Source: JAWXTP01 sp044433415
Lineage (GTDB): Bacteria > Bacteroidota > Bacteroidia > Bacteroidales > Rikenellaceae
Direction: 5' to 3'
Length of the DNA: 25,869 nt
NCBI GenBank assembly: GCA_044433415.1
Contig: JAWXTP010000034.1
Location: 1 to 25,869 of the forward strand
The notes beneath the pieces are model-generated. The model was given only the letters and a program-made list of their open reading frames with translations, was not told where the DNA came from and did no database searches. This document shows, in pieces, positions 8,761 to 16,160 of the stretch. Made by a program: the position numbers and the translations under genes. Positions within the stretch are counted from its first letter, which is position 1, and every line of letters begins with the position of its first letter.

Positions 8761-10281
8761 TTAGTGCTTAAAGTGACGTAAAGCAGTAAATACCATACCT
8801 ACACCATTGTTGTTACAGTATTCAATTGATAATTTATCATTAATAGAGCCACCTGGTTGAATAACAGCATCAATTCCTACAGAATGAGCAATTTCAACAC
8901 AGTCAGCAAAAGGAAAGAATGCATCAGAAGCTAGAACGGCACCATTTAAATCAAATTCAAATGATTGAGCTTTCTCAATTGCTTGACGAAGCGCATCAAC
9001 ACGTGAAGTTTGACCTATACCGCTAGATATCATCATTCCATCTTTAGCAATAACGATAGCATTACTTTTTGAGTGTTTTACAAGTTTGTTTGCAAAAATT
9101 AAATCCGCGATTTTATCATCTGATACAGCTGTTGTAGTAACTGTTGTAAGTTCTGTATCTATACCACCAACTTTAGTGTCTCTTTCTTGTACTGCAAAGC
9201 CATTCAGTAAAGAGCGAACTTGTACATTTGAACGTGTAGTATCTTTTAAGATAAGGATAATACGGTTCTTTTTAGATTTAAGAACAGCTAATGCTTCTTC
9301 GCTATAAGAAGGGGCAAGGATAACTTCAAAGAATAGTTTGTTTATCTCTGTAGCTGTGTCTACATCAACCTCAGCATTACAAATTAAAACACCTCCGAAT
9401 GCAGAAATAGGATCTCCAGCTAGAGCACGTTTCCATGCTTCAAGAAGCGTTGTAGAAGATGCTACACCACAAGCATTATTGTGTTTTAAGATAGCAAAAG
9501 TTGTTTCTTCAAATTCAGAAATTAAACTAATAGCAGCATCAATATCTAACATGTTGTTATAAGAAATCTCTTTACCATTAACTTTCTCGAACATAGCGTT
9601 TAAGTCACCAAAGAAAGATGCTTTCTGGTGAGGGTTTTCTCCATAACGTAAAGAAGTTGAATTATTTACACTAACTTTTAATGTATCAATACCTTCTTCG
9701 ATGTTAAAATAATTGAAAATTGCTGAATCATAATGAGAACTTACATTAAATGCAAGACCTGCAAAACGACGTCTATTTTGTTCTGTTGTTGAACAATCTT
9801 GAGTTTTAAGAAGTTCTAATAATTCAGAATATTGATCTTGAGAAGAAACGATGACTACATCTTTATAATTTTTAGCTGCTGCTCTAATCAAAGAGATACC
9901 ACCTATGTCTATTTTTTCAATAATAGCTTGGTGTTCAGCACCTGAAGCTACAGTTTGCTCAAAAGGATATAAGTCAACGATTACTAAGTCAATTTCTGGA
10001 ATTTCATACTCAGCTAGTTGTGCATTATCTGTTTCATTAGCTCTACGTGCAAGGATACCTCCAAAAACTTTAGGGTGAAGAGTTTTAACACGACCTCCTA
10101 AAATTGAAGGGTAGCTTGTTAAAGACTCTACAGCTACAGCTTTATGACCTAAACTTTCAATAAAAGATAAAGTACCTCCTGTTGAATATATCGTAACTCC
10201 GTTTGCAGCTAATGTATTTACTATCTCATCTAATCCATCTTTGTAAAATACAGAGATTAACGCACTTTTAATTTTTTTCAT
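8761..10281 (-). CDS. purH: Bifunctional AICAR formyltransferase / IMP cyclohydrolase
   Basis: PurH performs the last two steps of purine nucleotide synthesis: formylation of AICAR with 10-formyl-tetrahydrofolate, then ring closure to IMP. The N-terminal MGS-like cyclohydrolase domain shows STGGTLSFIESLG (about residues 33-45) and GGRVKTLHPKVFGGILARR (about 62-80). The transformylase domain shows SLRYGENPHQKASFFG, the catalytic Lys-His pair in KHNNACGVA, and DAFFPFADCVEIA followed by IQPGGSINDK. The length of 506 residues is normal. It is the first gene of the apparent purH-mre-mrdA-rodA unit; no clear TAnnTTTG box could be found upstream, where the intergenic repeat motif lies instead. Confidence 0.97.
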   Translation of the reverse strand: MKKIKSALISVFYKDGLDEIVNTLAANGVTIYSTGGTLSFIESLGHKAVAVESLTSYPSILGGRVKTLHPKVFGGILARRANETDNAQLAEYEIPEIDLVIVDLYPFEQTVASGAEHQAIIEKIDIGGISLIRAAAKNYKDVVIVSSQDQYSELLELLKTQDCSTTEQNRRRFAGLAFNVSSHYDSAIFNYFNIEEGIDTLKVSVNNSTSLRYGENPHQKASFFGDLNAMFEKVNGKEISYNNMLDIDAAISLISEFEETTFAILKHNNACGVASSTTLLEAWKRALAGDPISAFGGVLICNAEVDVDTATEINKLFFEVILAPSYSEEALAVLKSKKNRIILILKDTTRSNVQVRSLLNGFAVQERDTKVGGIDTELTTVTTTAVSDDKIADLIFANKLVKHSKSNAIVIAKDGMMISSGIGQTSRVDALRQAIEKAQSFEFDLNGAVLASDAFFPFADCVEIAHSVGIDAVIQPGGSINDKLSIEYCNNNGVGMVFTALRHFKH

Positions 10282-10316
10282 TTTGTTTTTTGTAAAATAC
10301 TACTTCCGAACTTAAA

Positions 10317-10457
10317 GGAGAGTTCTATAATTGGTTTTATTCGGTTTAAAATTTGGAGTTTTCAAAAAATAGCATAATAGTTAATAGCACATTTTGAAAA
10401 GCACAAAGACGAAACTTATAAATTCAAAAACGTTAAAATCCAATTTTAGAAGTTAAC
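10317..10457. repeat. Pair of inverted intergenic motif copies between purH and the DUF3127 gene
   Basis: The gene-free space 10282-10517 has a forward copy of an intergenic motif at 10321-10344 (agttctataattggttttat...) and an inverted relative at 10435-10457 (reverse complement gttaacttctaaaattggat). The first is nearly identical to a copy at 15845-15869; the second resembles the stem at 12098-12120. Apart from these copies and general AT-richness, nothing else is recognisable in the space. Confidence 0.55.
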
Positions 10458-10517
10458 TTAAAGCTCAGAATACGTCTAAATTAATTGTTTATAAATTGTT
10501 ATTTTATTTGTATTTTC

Positions 10518-10895
10518 TTAAAAAGGCAAATCGTTACCTGATGCCGACTCTGAGTCAGAAGAGTAAGATTCTAAAGGTGGTTGAGCCTCAGCAACAGGAG
10601 CAACAAAGTCATTTTGACTTGGTGCTACAACAGCTTTTTCTACTCTCCAACCGTTTAGGGATGTATACCATCTACTATTCCACTCACGAGACGAAATATT
10701 AAAGTGAACCTTCACCTTATCGTTTATATTTAGTGAGGTAATCTCACTCATTTTATCATTCCTAAAAGTCACACAGATTTTATTGTTGAATTCAGCAGGA
10801 ATTTCAAAAATAACATCTTGACTTGACCAGTTACCTCTTGCAGAAGTTCCTGACTGCATAGGCAATATTTGACTTACAATTGCTTCTAACTCCAT
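10518..10895 (-). CDS. DUF3127 protein, OB-like, with SSB-type C-terminal tail
   Basis: This is a 125-residue protein of the DUF3127 family, found mainly in Bacteroidota and of unproven function. The conserved core runs from MELEAIVSQILPMQSGTSA through KVHFNISSREWN and SLNGWRVEKAV (about residues 1-88), a beta-rich pattern compatible with an OB-like fold. From about 89 the chain becomes low-complexity with Ser, Asp and Glu and ends SGNDLPF. A disordered linker followed by an acidic Asp-Leu-Pro-Phe tip is the layout of single-stranded DNA-binding proteins, whose tip recruits repair and replication proteins. The resemblance is visible; a DNA-related role is my inference. The start is supported by a -7 box 27 bases upstream. 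Confidence 0.85.
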   Translation of the reverse strand: MELEAIVSQILPMQSGTSARGNWSSQDVIFEIPAEFNNKICVTFRNDKMSEITSLNINDKVKVHFNISSREWNSRWYTSLNGWRVEKAVVAPSQNDFVAPVAEAQPPLESYSSDSESASGNDLPF

Positions 10896-10921
10896 AATAT
10901 TAAAACATTTTTTATAATCTG

Positions 10922-10929
10922 CAAAAATA
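10922..10929 (-). promoter_or_regulatory. Bacteroidota -7 box TATTTTTG for the DUF3127 gene
   Basis: On the minus strand TATTTTTG fits the TAnnTTTG consensus and lies 27 bases before the ATG, giving a leader of roughly 20 bases. No clear -33 TTTG element is seen at the expected distance. Confidence 0.55.
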
Positions 10930-10990
10930 ATGTATTTATATTAATATTAAAAATATTAGCATAATAATTTTATTTTTTCTCAATATTTTA

Positions 10991-10998
10991 TATATTTG
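10991..10998 (+). promoter_or_regulatory. Bacteroidota -7 box TATATTTG for the arginase-family gene
   Basis: TATATTTG matches TAnnTTTG exactly, 74 bases before the ATG of the downstream hydrolase gene, and is divergent from the DUF3127 promoter. The implied leader is about 65 bases. Confidence 0.6.
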
Positions 10999-11071
10999 CG
11001 TAAATGGTCTCTATACAAAAGCGCCCATACACAACACTAAAACTGAATAATCAATTTTAAATCAATATATA

Positions 11072-12091
11072 ATGTTTTTTGATCCTAATGACATATCTAT
11101 TACCAATGGTAATTATTTTGCACTTCCCTACACTCTCGATCAAAGTAGGTTAGTTTTACTATCTGTACCTTGGGAGGTTACTACATCTTACGGCGGTGGC
11201 ACCTCACTAGCTCCTGATGCTATTGTTGAAGCCTCTGAGCAAATAGATTTATATGACTTTCACTATAAAAACGCTTATGAGAAAGGTATAGGCACACTAC
11301 CTATAGAAGAAAATATAATAGAGACTAGTTCTACACTTCGCAAAGATGCTAAAAAAGTAATAACTGCTCTTTCTGAAGGTATACCTCAATGTAGTGAAGC
11401 TCTACAAAAGAGAATAAAAAAAATAAATGCTGCTTCCGAAGAACTAAATAATTATGTGTATACAACATCTAAGGAATGGTTAGCGAAAAATAAAATTGTA
11501 GGTCTTGTAGGCGGTGATCACTCAACACCTCTAGGTTTATTTAAAGCTATATGTGAGAAATATGAGAATGTTGGTATATTGCATATAGATGCACATGCTG
11601 ATTTGCGTGAGGCTTACGAAGGTTTTAAGTATTCTCACGCTTCAATAATGTATAATGCTATAAACAAAATACCTAAACTTGGCAAGTTAGTCCAAGTAGG
11701 GATACGTGACTTCTGTGAACAGGAAGCTCAACTTATAGATTCTAACGACAAAATAGAAACTTTCTATGACCTTACGATAGCAGAAGAAAAAAGCAATGGC
11801 ACAACATGGTTAACAATATGTAAGAACATCATAGATAAACTTCCTCAGAATGTACACATCAGTTTTGACATTGATGGATTAACTCCTGACAACTGCCCTT
11901 CTACAGGAACTCCAGTTCCAGGCGGACTAAGTTTTAATGAAGCTGTAATATTAATACATGAGCTAGTAAAAAGTGGACGCACCATTGTTGGGTTTGACCT
12001 TACCGAGGTTACTCCTTGCGACGAAAGTGAATGGGATGCTAATGTAGGTGCACGCCTATTGTATAAGTTGTGTTTAGCAACCTTGGTTTAA
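11072..12091 (+). CDS. Arginase/agmatinase/formimidoylglutamase-family hydrolase
   Basis: This is a ureohydrolase-family enzyme, which cleaves guanidino or formimino groups with a binuclear manganese centre. All metal-ligand motifs are present: GGDHS (residues 147-151), DAHAD (173-177) and FDIDGLTPDNCPSTGTPVPG (Asp-x-Asp at 266-268, followed by the family loop), plus FDLTEVTP near 308-315. The length of 339 residues fits. Which substrate is used cannot be told from the motifs: no histidine-degradation or polyamine genes are nearby. The N-terminal third is poorly conserved with an extra segment at about 75-130, a feature I have seen in Bacteroidota members annotated as agmatinase. It is a single-gene unit, with its own promoter and a shared hairpin terminator. 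Confidence 0.9.
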   Translation: MFFDPNDISITNGNYFALPYTLDQSRLVLLSVPWEVTTSYGGGTSLAPDAIVEASEQIDLYDFHYKNAYEKGIGTLPIEENIIETSSTLRKDAKKVITALSEGIPQCSEALQKRIKKINAASEELNNYVYTTSKEWLAKNKIVGLVGGDHSTPLGLFKAICEKYENVGILHIDAHADLREAYEGFKYSHASIMYNAINKIPKLGKLVQVGIRDFCEQEAQLIDSNDKIETFYDLTIAEEKSNGTTWLTICKNIIDKLPQNVHISFDIDGLTPDNCPSTGTPVPGGLSFNEAVILIHELVKSGRTIVGFDLTEVTPCDESEWDANVGARLLYKLCLATLV

Positions 12092-12095
12092 CTTA

Positions 12096-12133
12096 TAGGG
12101 AACTTCTAAAAATTGGATCTTAGAAGTTCCCTA
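12096..12133. terminator. Bidirectional hairpin terminator between convergent genes
   Basis: Arms TAGGGAACTTCTAA (12096-12109) and TTAGAAGTTCCCTA (12120-12133) are perfectly complementary over 14 bp with a 10-base loop. It lies between two convergent genes, 4 bases from one stop codon and 3 from the other, and so can serve both. The left arm plus loop is a copy of the intergenic motif also seen at 10435-10457. Confidence 0.75.
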
Positions 12134-12136
12134 ATA

Positions 12137-12505
12137 TTATTCCGCGTAAGTCATCACAATTTTTAAGTCTCCTTCTATAGCTTGTTTAAGTTCATCAACA
12201 GAATCAAATTTAGCTTCTGGACGAATAAATTTCTGTAATTTTACGGATACAGTTTTCCCATAGGCATTTCCGTTATAGTCTAAGATGTAGACTTCTAAGA
12301 AACGATCAATGTTATCACTAACTGTAGGTCGTGTACCTATATTAGCTAAACCCTTATAGTTGAAACCCTCAATAACTACAGAAACGAAATACGAACCGTT
12401 AGTAATTTTTATTATTGAATCAATAGGGATATTTATTGTTGGATACCCAATGAAAGTGCCGATTTTACTACCTTCAACGACTTTGCCAGTAATAATAATA
12501 CTCAT
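12137..12505 (-). CDS. Stand-alone riboflavin kinase domain
   Basis: The 122 residues correspond to the C-terminal riboflavin kinase domain of bacterial RibF, which phosphorylates riboflavin to FMN. Visible landmarks are GKVVEGSKIGTFIGYPTINI (the GxPTxNI nucleotide-binding element), GLANIGTRPT, and EVYILDYNGNAYGK followed by FIRPEAKFDSVDELKQAI. Normal RibF is about 300 residues and carries an N-terminal FMN adenylyltransferase domain, absent here. The frame begins with a good ATG directly before the kinase domain, and upstream DNA does not encode the missing half, so this looks like a real single-domain protein instead of a damaged ribF. Whether a full-length RibF exists elsewhere in the genome cannot be seen. 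Confidence 0.85.
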   Translation of the reverse strand: MSIIITGKVVEGSKIGTFIGYPTINIPIDSIIKITNGSYFVSVVIEGFNYKGLANIGTRPTVSDNIDRFLEVYILDYNGNAYGKTVSVKLQKFIRPEAKFDSVDELKQAIEGDLKIVMTYAE

Positions 12506-12542
12506 AATTAATTTATTTTTAGCAGGAAAAAGAAATTTTCAT

Positions 12543-12550
12543 TATATTTG
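12543..12550 (+). promoter_or_regulatory. Bacteroidota -7 box TATATTTG for the MerR-NIF3 unit
   Basis: TATATTTG matches TAnnTTTG. It lies 27 bases before the GTG start of the MerR-type gene, the same distance as at the DUF3127 gene, which supports the GTG as the real start. Confidence 0.6.
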
Positions 12551-12576
12551 CTACAAATTTACAAAAAAAAGTTACA

Positions 12577-12954
12577 GTGTACCACGAAAATGATAAAAAA
12601 AATACAAAGTTATTATATCCTATAGGTGAGGTTGCAGAAATGTTTGATGTTAACGTCTCACTTATAAGACATTGGTCTAATTATTTCGACATCTTAAAAC
12701 CCAAGACTAATAAAAAAGGAAATCGCTTTTATACATCTGAGGATGTTGAAAATATAAAAAAAATATATAATCTTGTAAAAGAACGTGGCATTCATCTTAA
12801 AGATGCTCAGATATATCTTAAGAAAAATCGTTCCAAAATTGATAGCAACATAATTTTAATTGACAAGTTGCATAATGTGCAATCTATGCTCTCGGAGATT
12901 TTACTACTTCTAGACGATGATGAGTCTGAACCTTTATACATTAACAAAAAATGA
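12577..12954 (+). CDS. MerR-family transcriptional regulator
   Basis: This is a 125-residue DNA-binding protein with an N-terminal MerR-type winged helix: YPIGEVAEMFDVNVSLIRHW (about residues 14-33), the wing around NKKGNRFYTSEDV, and the second helix pair ERGIHLKDAQIYLKK. The rest is a short Leu-rich helix that can form the dimer coiled coil and an acidic end (LLLDDDESE). There is no ligand-binding domain, so the signal sensed is unknown. The start is GTG; no ATG fits in frame before the conserved domain. The stop overlaps the next gene's start as ATGA, so it is co-translated with the NIF3 gene, an arrangement common in Bacteroidota. Confidence 0.9.
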   Translation: MYHENDKKNTKLLYPIGEVAEMFDVNVSLIRHWSNYFDILKPKTNKKGNRFYTSEDVENIKKIYNLVKERGIHLKDAQIYLKKNRSKIDSNIILIDKLHNVQSMLSEILLLLDDDESEPLYINKK

Positions 12955-14042
12955 AAATAAAAGATATTATTAATGAATTGGAGTCTTTTGCTTCTCTCTC
13001 TTTGCAAGAGCATTGGGATAATTGTGGTGTGCAAGTTGGAGATACATCCTTAGAGGCCACAGGTATAGTCTTATGCCTTGACGTGACGTTAGAGACTGTA
13101 AATAAAGCAATAAAAAAAGGGTTTAACCTTATTATTTCTCATCATCCTCTAATATTTAGCGGTATAAAATCGTTAACAGGTAAGAATACGACTGAGAAAG
13201 TTATGCTTTCAGCCATAAAAAATAACTTAGTTATTTACTCAGCGCATACTAACTTTGACAATGCATATGGAGGTGTAAGTTTTGCTTTAGCACAGAAATT
13301 AGGTCTTAAAAATATTTCTATACTAGTACCTAGCGACGAAAAACTAAGAAAACTTGCTTTTTTCACTCCCCTATCACATATAGAGCAGGTTCAGGAGGCT
13401 GCATTTTCAGCAGGCGCAGGCAGAATTGGTAATTATGAATGTTGTGGTTTCACCTCTGAAGGCAAGGGTACTTTCCGCGCTTTAGAAGGTGCTAATCCTT
13501 ATGTAGGACAGTTTAACAAAACTCACACAGAGGAAGAAGTGAAATTTGAGACTATTGTTACTCTTGGCAAGTTAAATGCTGTGATTAATGCCGTAAAGAG
13601 AGTTCATCCTTATGAAGAAGTAGCATTTGACCTTTTTGAACTTCAGATAAACCGTAACGATTATGGCTTAGGAGTTGTAGGTGAGATAGAAGATACAGAA
13701 TTTGAAGATTTTGCAGCTCATGTAAAGGAAAGTTTAGATATTCCCTATGTTCGCTACTCAAAAAAAACAGAAAAACCTATTCGACGTGTAGCAATATGTG
13801 GCGGTAGTGGTGCACCTTTCATAAAAAATGCAATAACTTCAAATGCAGATATTTACCTTGCAGGAGATTTTAAATATCATGATTTTCAAGTTCCTAACGA
13901 TAGGATTATGATAATGGATATAGGGCATTTTGAAAGCGAAAAATTTATTATTGACATTTTTTATGATATAGTTACAAAAAAATTTAGTACCTTTGCGGAC
14001 TGCATAGATATAGACAATGGCAGTCCTGTTAATTACATATAA
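12951..14042 (+). CDS. NIF3-family dinuclear metal-centre protein
   Basis: This protein belongs to the NIF3/YqfO/YbgI family, hexameric proteins with a two-metal site; some databases call them GTP cyclohydrolase 1 type 2, but the physiological role is unsettled. The N-terminal half has EHWDNCGVQVGD (about residues 20-31), NLIISHHPLIFSGIKSL (the HHP metal ligands) and YSAHTNFDNAYGGVS (about 97-111). The C-terminal half has LAGDFKYHDF and DIGHFESEKF, supplying the remaining His and Glu ligands. The middle (about 130-240) is the PII/CutA-like insertion of the long YqfO type, which explains the 363-residue length. It is followed after 100 bases by the zinc-ribbon gene, a pairing frequently seen in this phylum. 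Confidence 0.93.
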   Translation: MKIKDIINELESFASLSLQEHWDNCGVQVGDTSLEATGIVLCLDVTLETVNKAIKKGFNLIISHHPLIFSGIKSLTGKNTTEKVMLSAIKNNLVIYSAHTNFDNAYGGVSFALAQKLGLKNISILVPSDEKLRKLAFFTPLSHIEQVQEAAFSAGAGRIGNYECCGFTSEGKGTFRALEGANPYVGQFNKTHTEEEVKFETIVTLGKLNAVINAVKRVHPYEEVAFDLFELQINRNDYGLGVVGEIEDTEFEDFAAHVKESLDIPYVRYSKKTEKPIRRVAICGGSGAPFIKNAITSNADIYLAGDFKYHDFQVPNDRIMIMDIGHFESEKFIIDIFYDIVTKKFSTFADCIDIDNGSPVNYI

Positions 14043-14142
14043 CACTGAATTAATAGGAGTTTAGCATTTACATTAAAACAAGGGGCGTTTTATAAGTTCC
14101 CACAAGTTTAACGATATAGTTTATCTTTTAAAAAAATATATA

Positions 14143-14907
14143 ATGGCGACATCAAGTAAAAAAGGAGCTGACAGCAGCGAAATCACTATTGAAGACAAAA
14201 TTGTTGCTCTTTATGAGTTACAACAAATAGATTCAAAAATAGACGAGATAAACCGCATTAAAGGCGAGCTTCCTTATGAGGTTCAAGATCTAGAAGACGA
14301 AATTGAAGGTATTGAAACACGTATCAAAAAACTTACCTCAGAAGTTGAAGAACTTACTAAAAATGTAAGAGGTAACAAAGAGAACATTGAGATATCTAAG
14401 ATAAAAATTAGCAAATTAGAAGAGCAAAAAAACAACATACGTAACAATCGTGAGTATGATGCTTTAGAGAAAAATATAGAATTAGAGAACCTTAAAATTG
14501 AACTTGCTGAAAAACACATCAAAGAGTCTAATGCTGAGGCTAAAGCTAAAAAAAGAAGAATAGAAGACACTAAAAACTCTTTAAGCGAAAGAAAAATAGA
14601 TTTAGATATCAAACTTAAAGAGCTAGAAACTATAGATGCTGAGACTTCTGAAGAAATTGCAGAACTTACAGCTCAGGCAACTAAGAAATCTTCTATCATT
14701 GACGAAAAATTACTTACTTCATATAATAATATTCGTGGTGGTATGAAAAATGGCCTTGCTGTAGTTAGCGTTAAACGTAAAGCATGTGGCGGTTGTTTTA
14801 ACCAAATACCTCCTCAAAGACAGCTTGATATTAGAATCAGCAAAAAAATTATCGTATGTGAGTACTGTGGTAGAATCCTAGTATCTGACAAAATTGACGA
14901 AGAATAG
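14143..14907 (+). CDS. CdsZ-like coiled-coil protein with C4 zinc ribbon
   Basis: The 254-residue protein is a long charged coiled coil (about residues 20-190, rich in Glu, Lys, Leu and Ile heptads) ending in a C4 zinc ribbon: the Cys pairs are in KACGGCFNQIPPQR (about 216-229) and CEYCGRILV (about 240-248). This is the architecture of the zf-RING_7/DUF164 family exemplified by chlamydial CdsZ (CT398). Relatives are proposed to bind nucleic acid or protein partners; the role in Bacteroidota is not established. It lies 100 bases after the NIF3 gene in the same direction and ends before a strong terminator, so the three genes MerR-NIF3-CdsZ probably form one unit. Beyond the alternative label 'zinc ribbon domain regulatory protein', nothing more specific is justified. 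Confidence 0.9.
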   Translation: MATSSKKGADSSEITIEDKIVALYELQQIDSKIDEINRIKGELPYEVQDLEDEIEGIETRIKKLTSEVEELTKNVRGNKENIEISKIKISKLEEQKNNIRNNREYDALEKNIELENLKIELAEKHIKESNAEAKAKKRRIEDTKNSLSERKIDLDIKLKELETIDAETSEEIAELTAQATKKSSIIDEKLLTSYNNIRGGMKNGLAVVSVKRKACGGCFNQIPPQRQLDIRISKKIIVCEYCGRILVSDKIDEE

Positions 14908-15000
14908 ATTTTTGTTTCGGTAGTTTGGAGGGATTTCCAAATAACAGCCTACATTTTTCACATTTCCTGAAAAATAAATATTATAAACAATAAATAGATT

Positions 15001-15034
15001 TGCCCTTGTAACGTACAGTTGCAAGGGCATTTTT
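15001..15034 (+). terminator. Intrinsic terminator after the CdsZ-like gene
   Basis: Arms TGCCCTTGTAA (15001-15011) and TTGCAAGGGCA (15019-15029) form an 11-bp stem with one wobble and a 7-base loop, followed immediately by TTTTT. It ends transcription of the MerR-NIF3-CdsZ unit before the convergent DUF4396 gene. Confidence 0.88.
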
Positions 15035-15103
15035 AATAGAAGCTACATTAACATATAGGATAATTACATACCCCCTAAAGAAAATCAGGCGTAATGTACA
15101 AAA

Positions 15104-15778
15104 TTACATTCCGCCTTTAATTCCTATTTTAATCAAGACATAATTCATAGGTAAAGCCAAAATAAACCCTGCCAACATAGCCTGTTGCATAGCGAACCAA
15201 AAATCCCAGTTTAGGCTTTGGTGAGGTGCTAGGCACTTAAACTGAAATATCAAAAGATACATCCAACCATACATTCCTAACTGCCACGCTGTGAGAGATA
15301 GAAAATCAGCCTTTAATGCCTTTTTGATGATTATGGAAGTGGGAAGGTTATTCATCTCTTTTATTGCTACAAACTGAAAATACACACCTATTACAAGAGC
15401 CAAAACATAAGTAAATACCCAACCTTCAACTAAGGTCATTGGAATTATAATCAAAACTAAAGAACCTACAATATCTGCAAGTGTACATCCTGCTCCACAA
15501 TGCAAAGTAGAAAGAGTAACAGATTGCCATTTAGCTTTCATAGGCATATCCATCTTCATCGACATACCTCCTGCCATATTCATACTTTTCATACTCTCCA
15601 TCTTCTTCTCTCTTCCAAACCAACAATAAGCAATCAATCCAAAAACAGAAGCCCAAAGAGCAGTAAGAATCCAAACAATATTCATAATCCTCATAGACAG
15701 GGGATTCTTACGAAGGTCATACGCAATTATAGTAGCTGAAACAACAGCCAAGGTAAGTGATATTATAGCAAGTGTCAT
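15104..15778 (-). CDS. DUF4396 membrane protein with methionine-rich loop
   Basis: This is a 224-residue polytopic membrane protein of the DUF4396 family, of unknown function. It has two N-terminal membrane helices (about residues 2-20 and 30-52), a cytosolic or periplasmic loop with an unusual cluster of Met, Lys and Asp (KSMNMAGGMSMKMDMPMK, about 64-81), then the motif LHCGAGCTLADIVG (about 92-105) with one His and two Cys, followed by about four more helices. Met-rich loops together with Cys/His motifs in membrane proteins often bind copper or silver; that is an inference. It is isolated, with no metal-resistance genes beside it. The ATG chosen gives a complete first helix. Confidence 0.85.
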   Translation of the reverse strand: MTLAIISLTLAVVSATIIAYDLRKNPLSMRIMNIVWILTALWASVFGLIAYCWFGREKKMESMKSMNMAGGMSMKMDMPMKAKWQSVTLSTLHCGAGCTLADIVGSLVLIIIPMTLVEGWVFTYVLALVIGVYFQFVAIKEMNNLPTSIIIKKALKADFLSLTAWQLGMYGWMYLLIFQFKCLAPHQSLNWDFWFAMQQAMLAGFILALPMNYVLIKIGIKGGM

Positions 15779-16160
15779 AATATTTAATTTTTGATTTAAG
15801 TAGTGTAAAATAATTTCAAATATTGTGCCGTAGCAATTAAGGGAAGTTCGAATAATTGGTTTTATTCGATTACTAGAAGAGGGTGGCTCAAAAGGTTAGA
15901 AACAAAACAATCAACCCCTGTTACATAGCGTGTAGCAGGGGTTGATTGTTTATTGTGGGTACTTATGGGTCACCCTCACCAGAAATATTTATACATTAGG
16001 CACATATATTGATAAGCCATCGTAACATTATTAACTGGGGTCTTTTAATAATTTGATTTTAATACATTTTTATTTACAAGTTGCTATTTTGAATTTTCAC
16101 AAATACAGAATTGTATAAAACCAAATATTAGAACTCCTCAACTTCAAAACATTTTAAATT
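15779..16160. other. Gene-free space with hairpin and two inverted motif copies
   Basis: This gap separates divergent genes. It holds the forward intergenic motif at 15845-15869, a strong nested hairpin at 15879-15977 and an inverted motif copy at 16113-16139, whose reverse complement reads GGAGTTCTAATATTTGG. No TAnnTTTG box was found in front of the crotonase gene and only an inexact one, AATATTTG, in front of the DUF4396 gene. No coding potential was seen. Confidence 0.6.
15879..15977. repeat. Nested stem-loop, terminator-like
   Basis: The inner stem AAACAATCAACCCCTG (15905-15920) pairs perfectly with CAGGGGTTGATTGTTT (15936-15951), 16 bp with a 15-base loop. Outer arms GAGGGTG (15879-15885) and CACCCTC (15971-15977) pair over 7 bp. 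The inner stem has a T-rich flank on one side and an A-rich flank on the other, as in a bidirectional terminator, but it lies upstream of both flanking genes and not downstream, so its role is unclear. Confidence 0.7.

Noticed and set aside
14283..14612. 109-codon minus-strand frame
   Set aside because: Shadow of the coiled-coil part of the CdsZ-like gene; the Ser/Leu/Phe-rich translation is the usual antisense of Glu/Lys/Leu codons.
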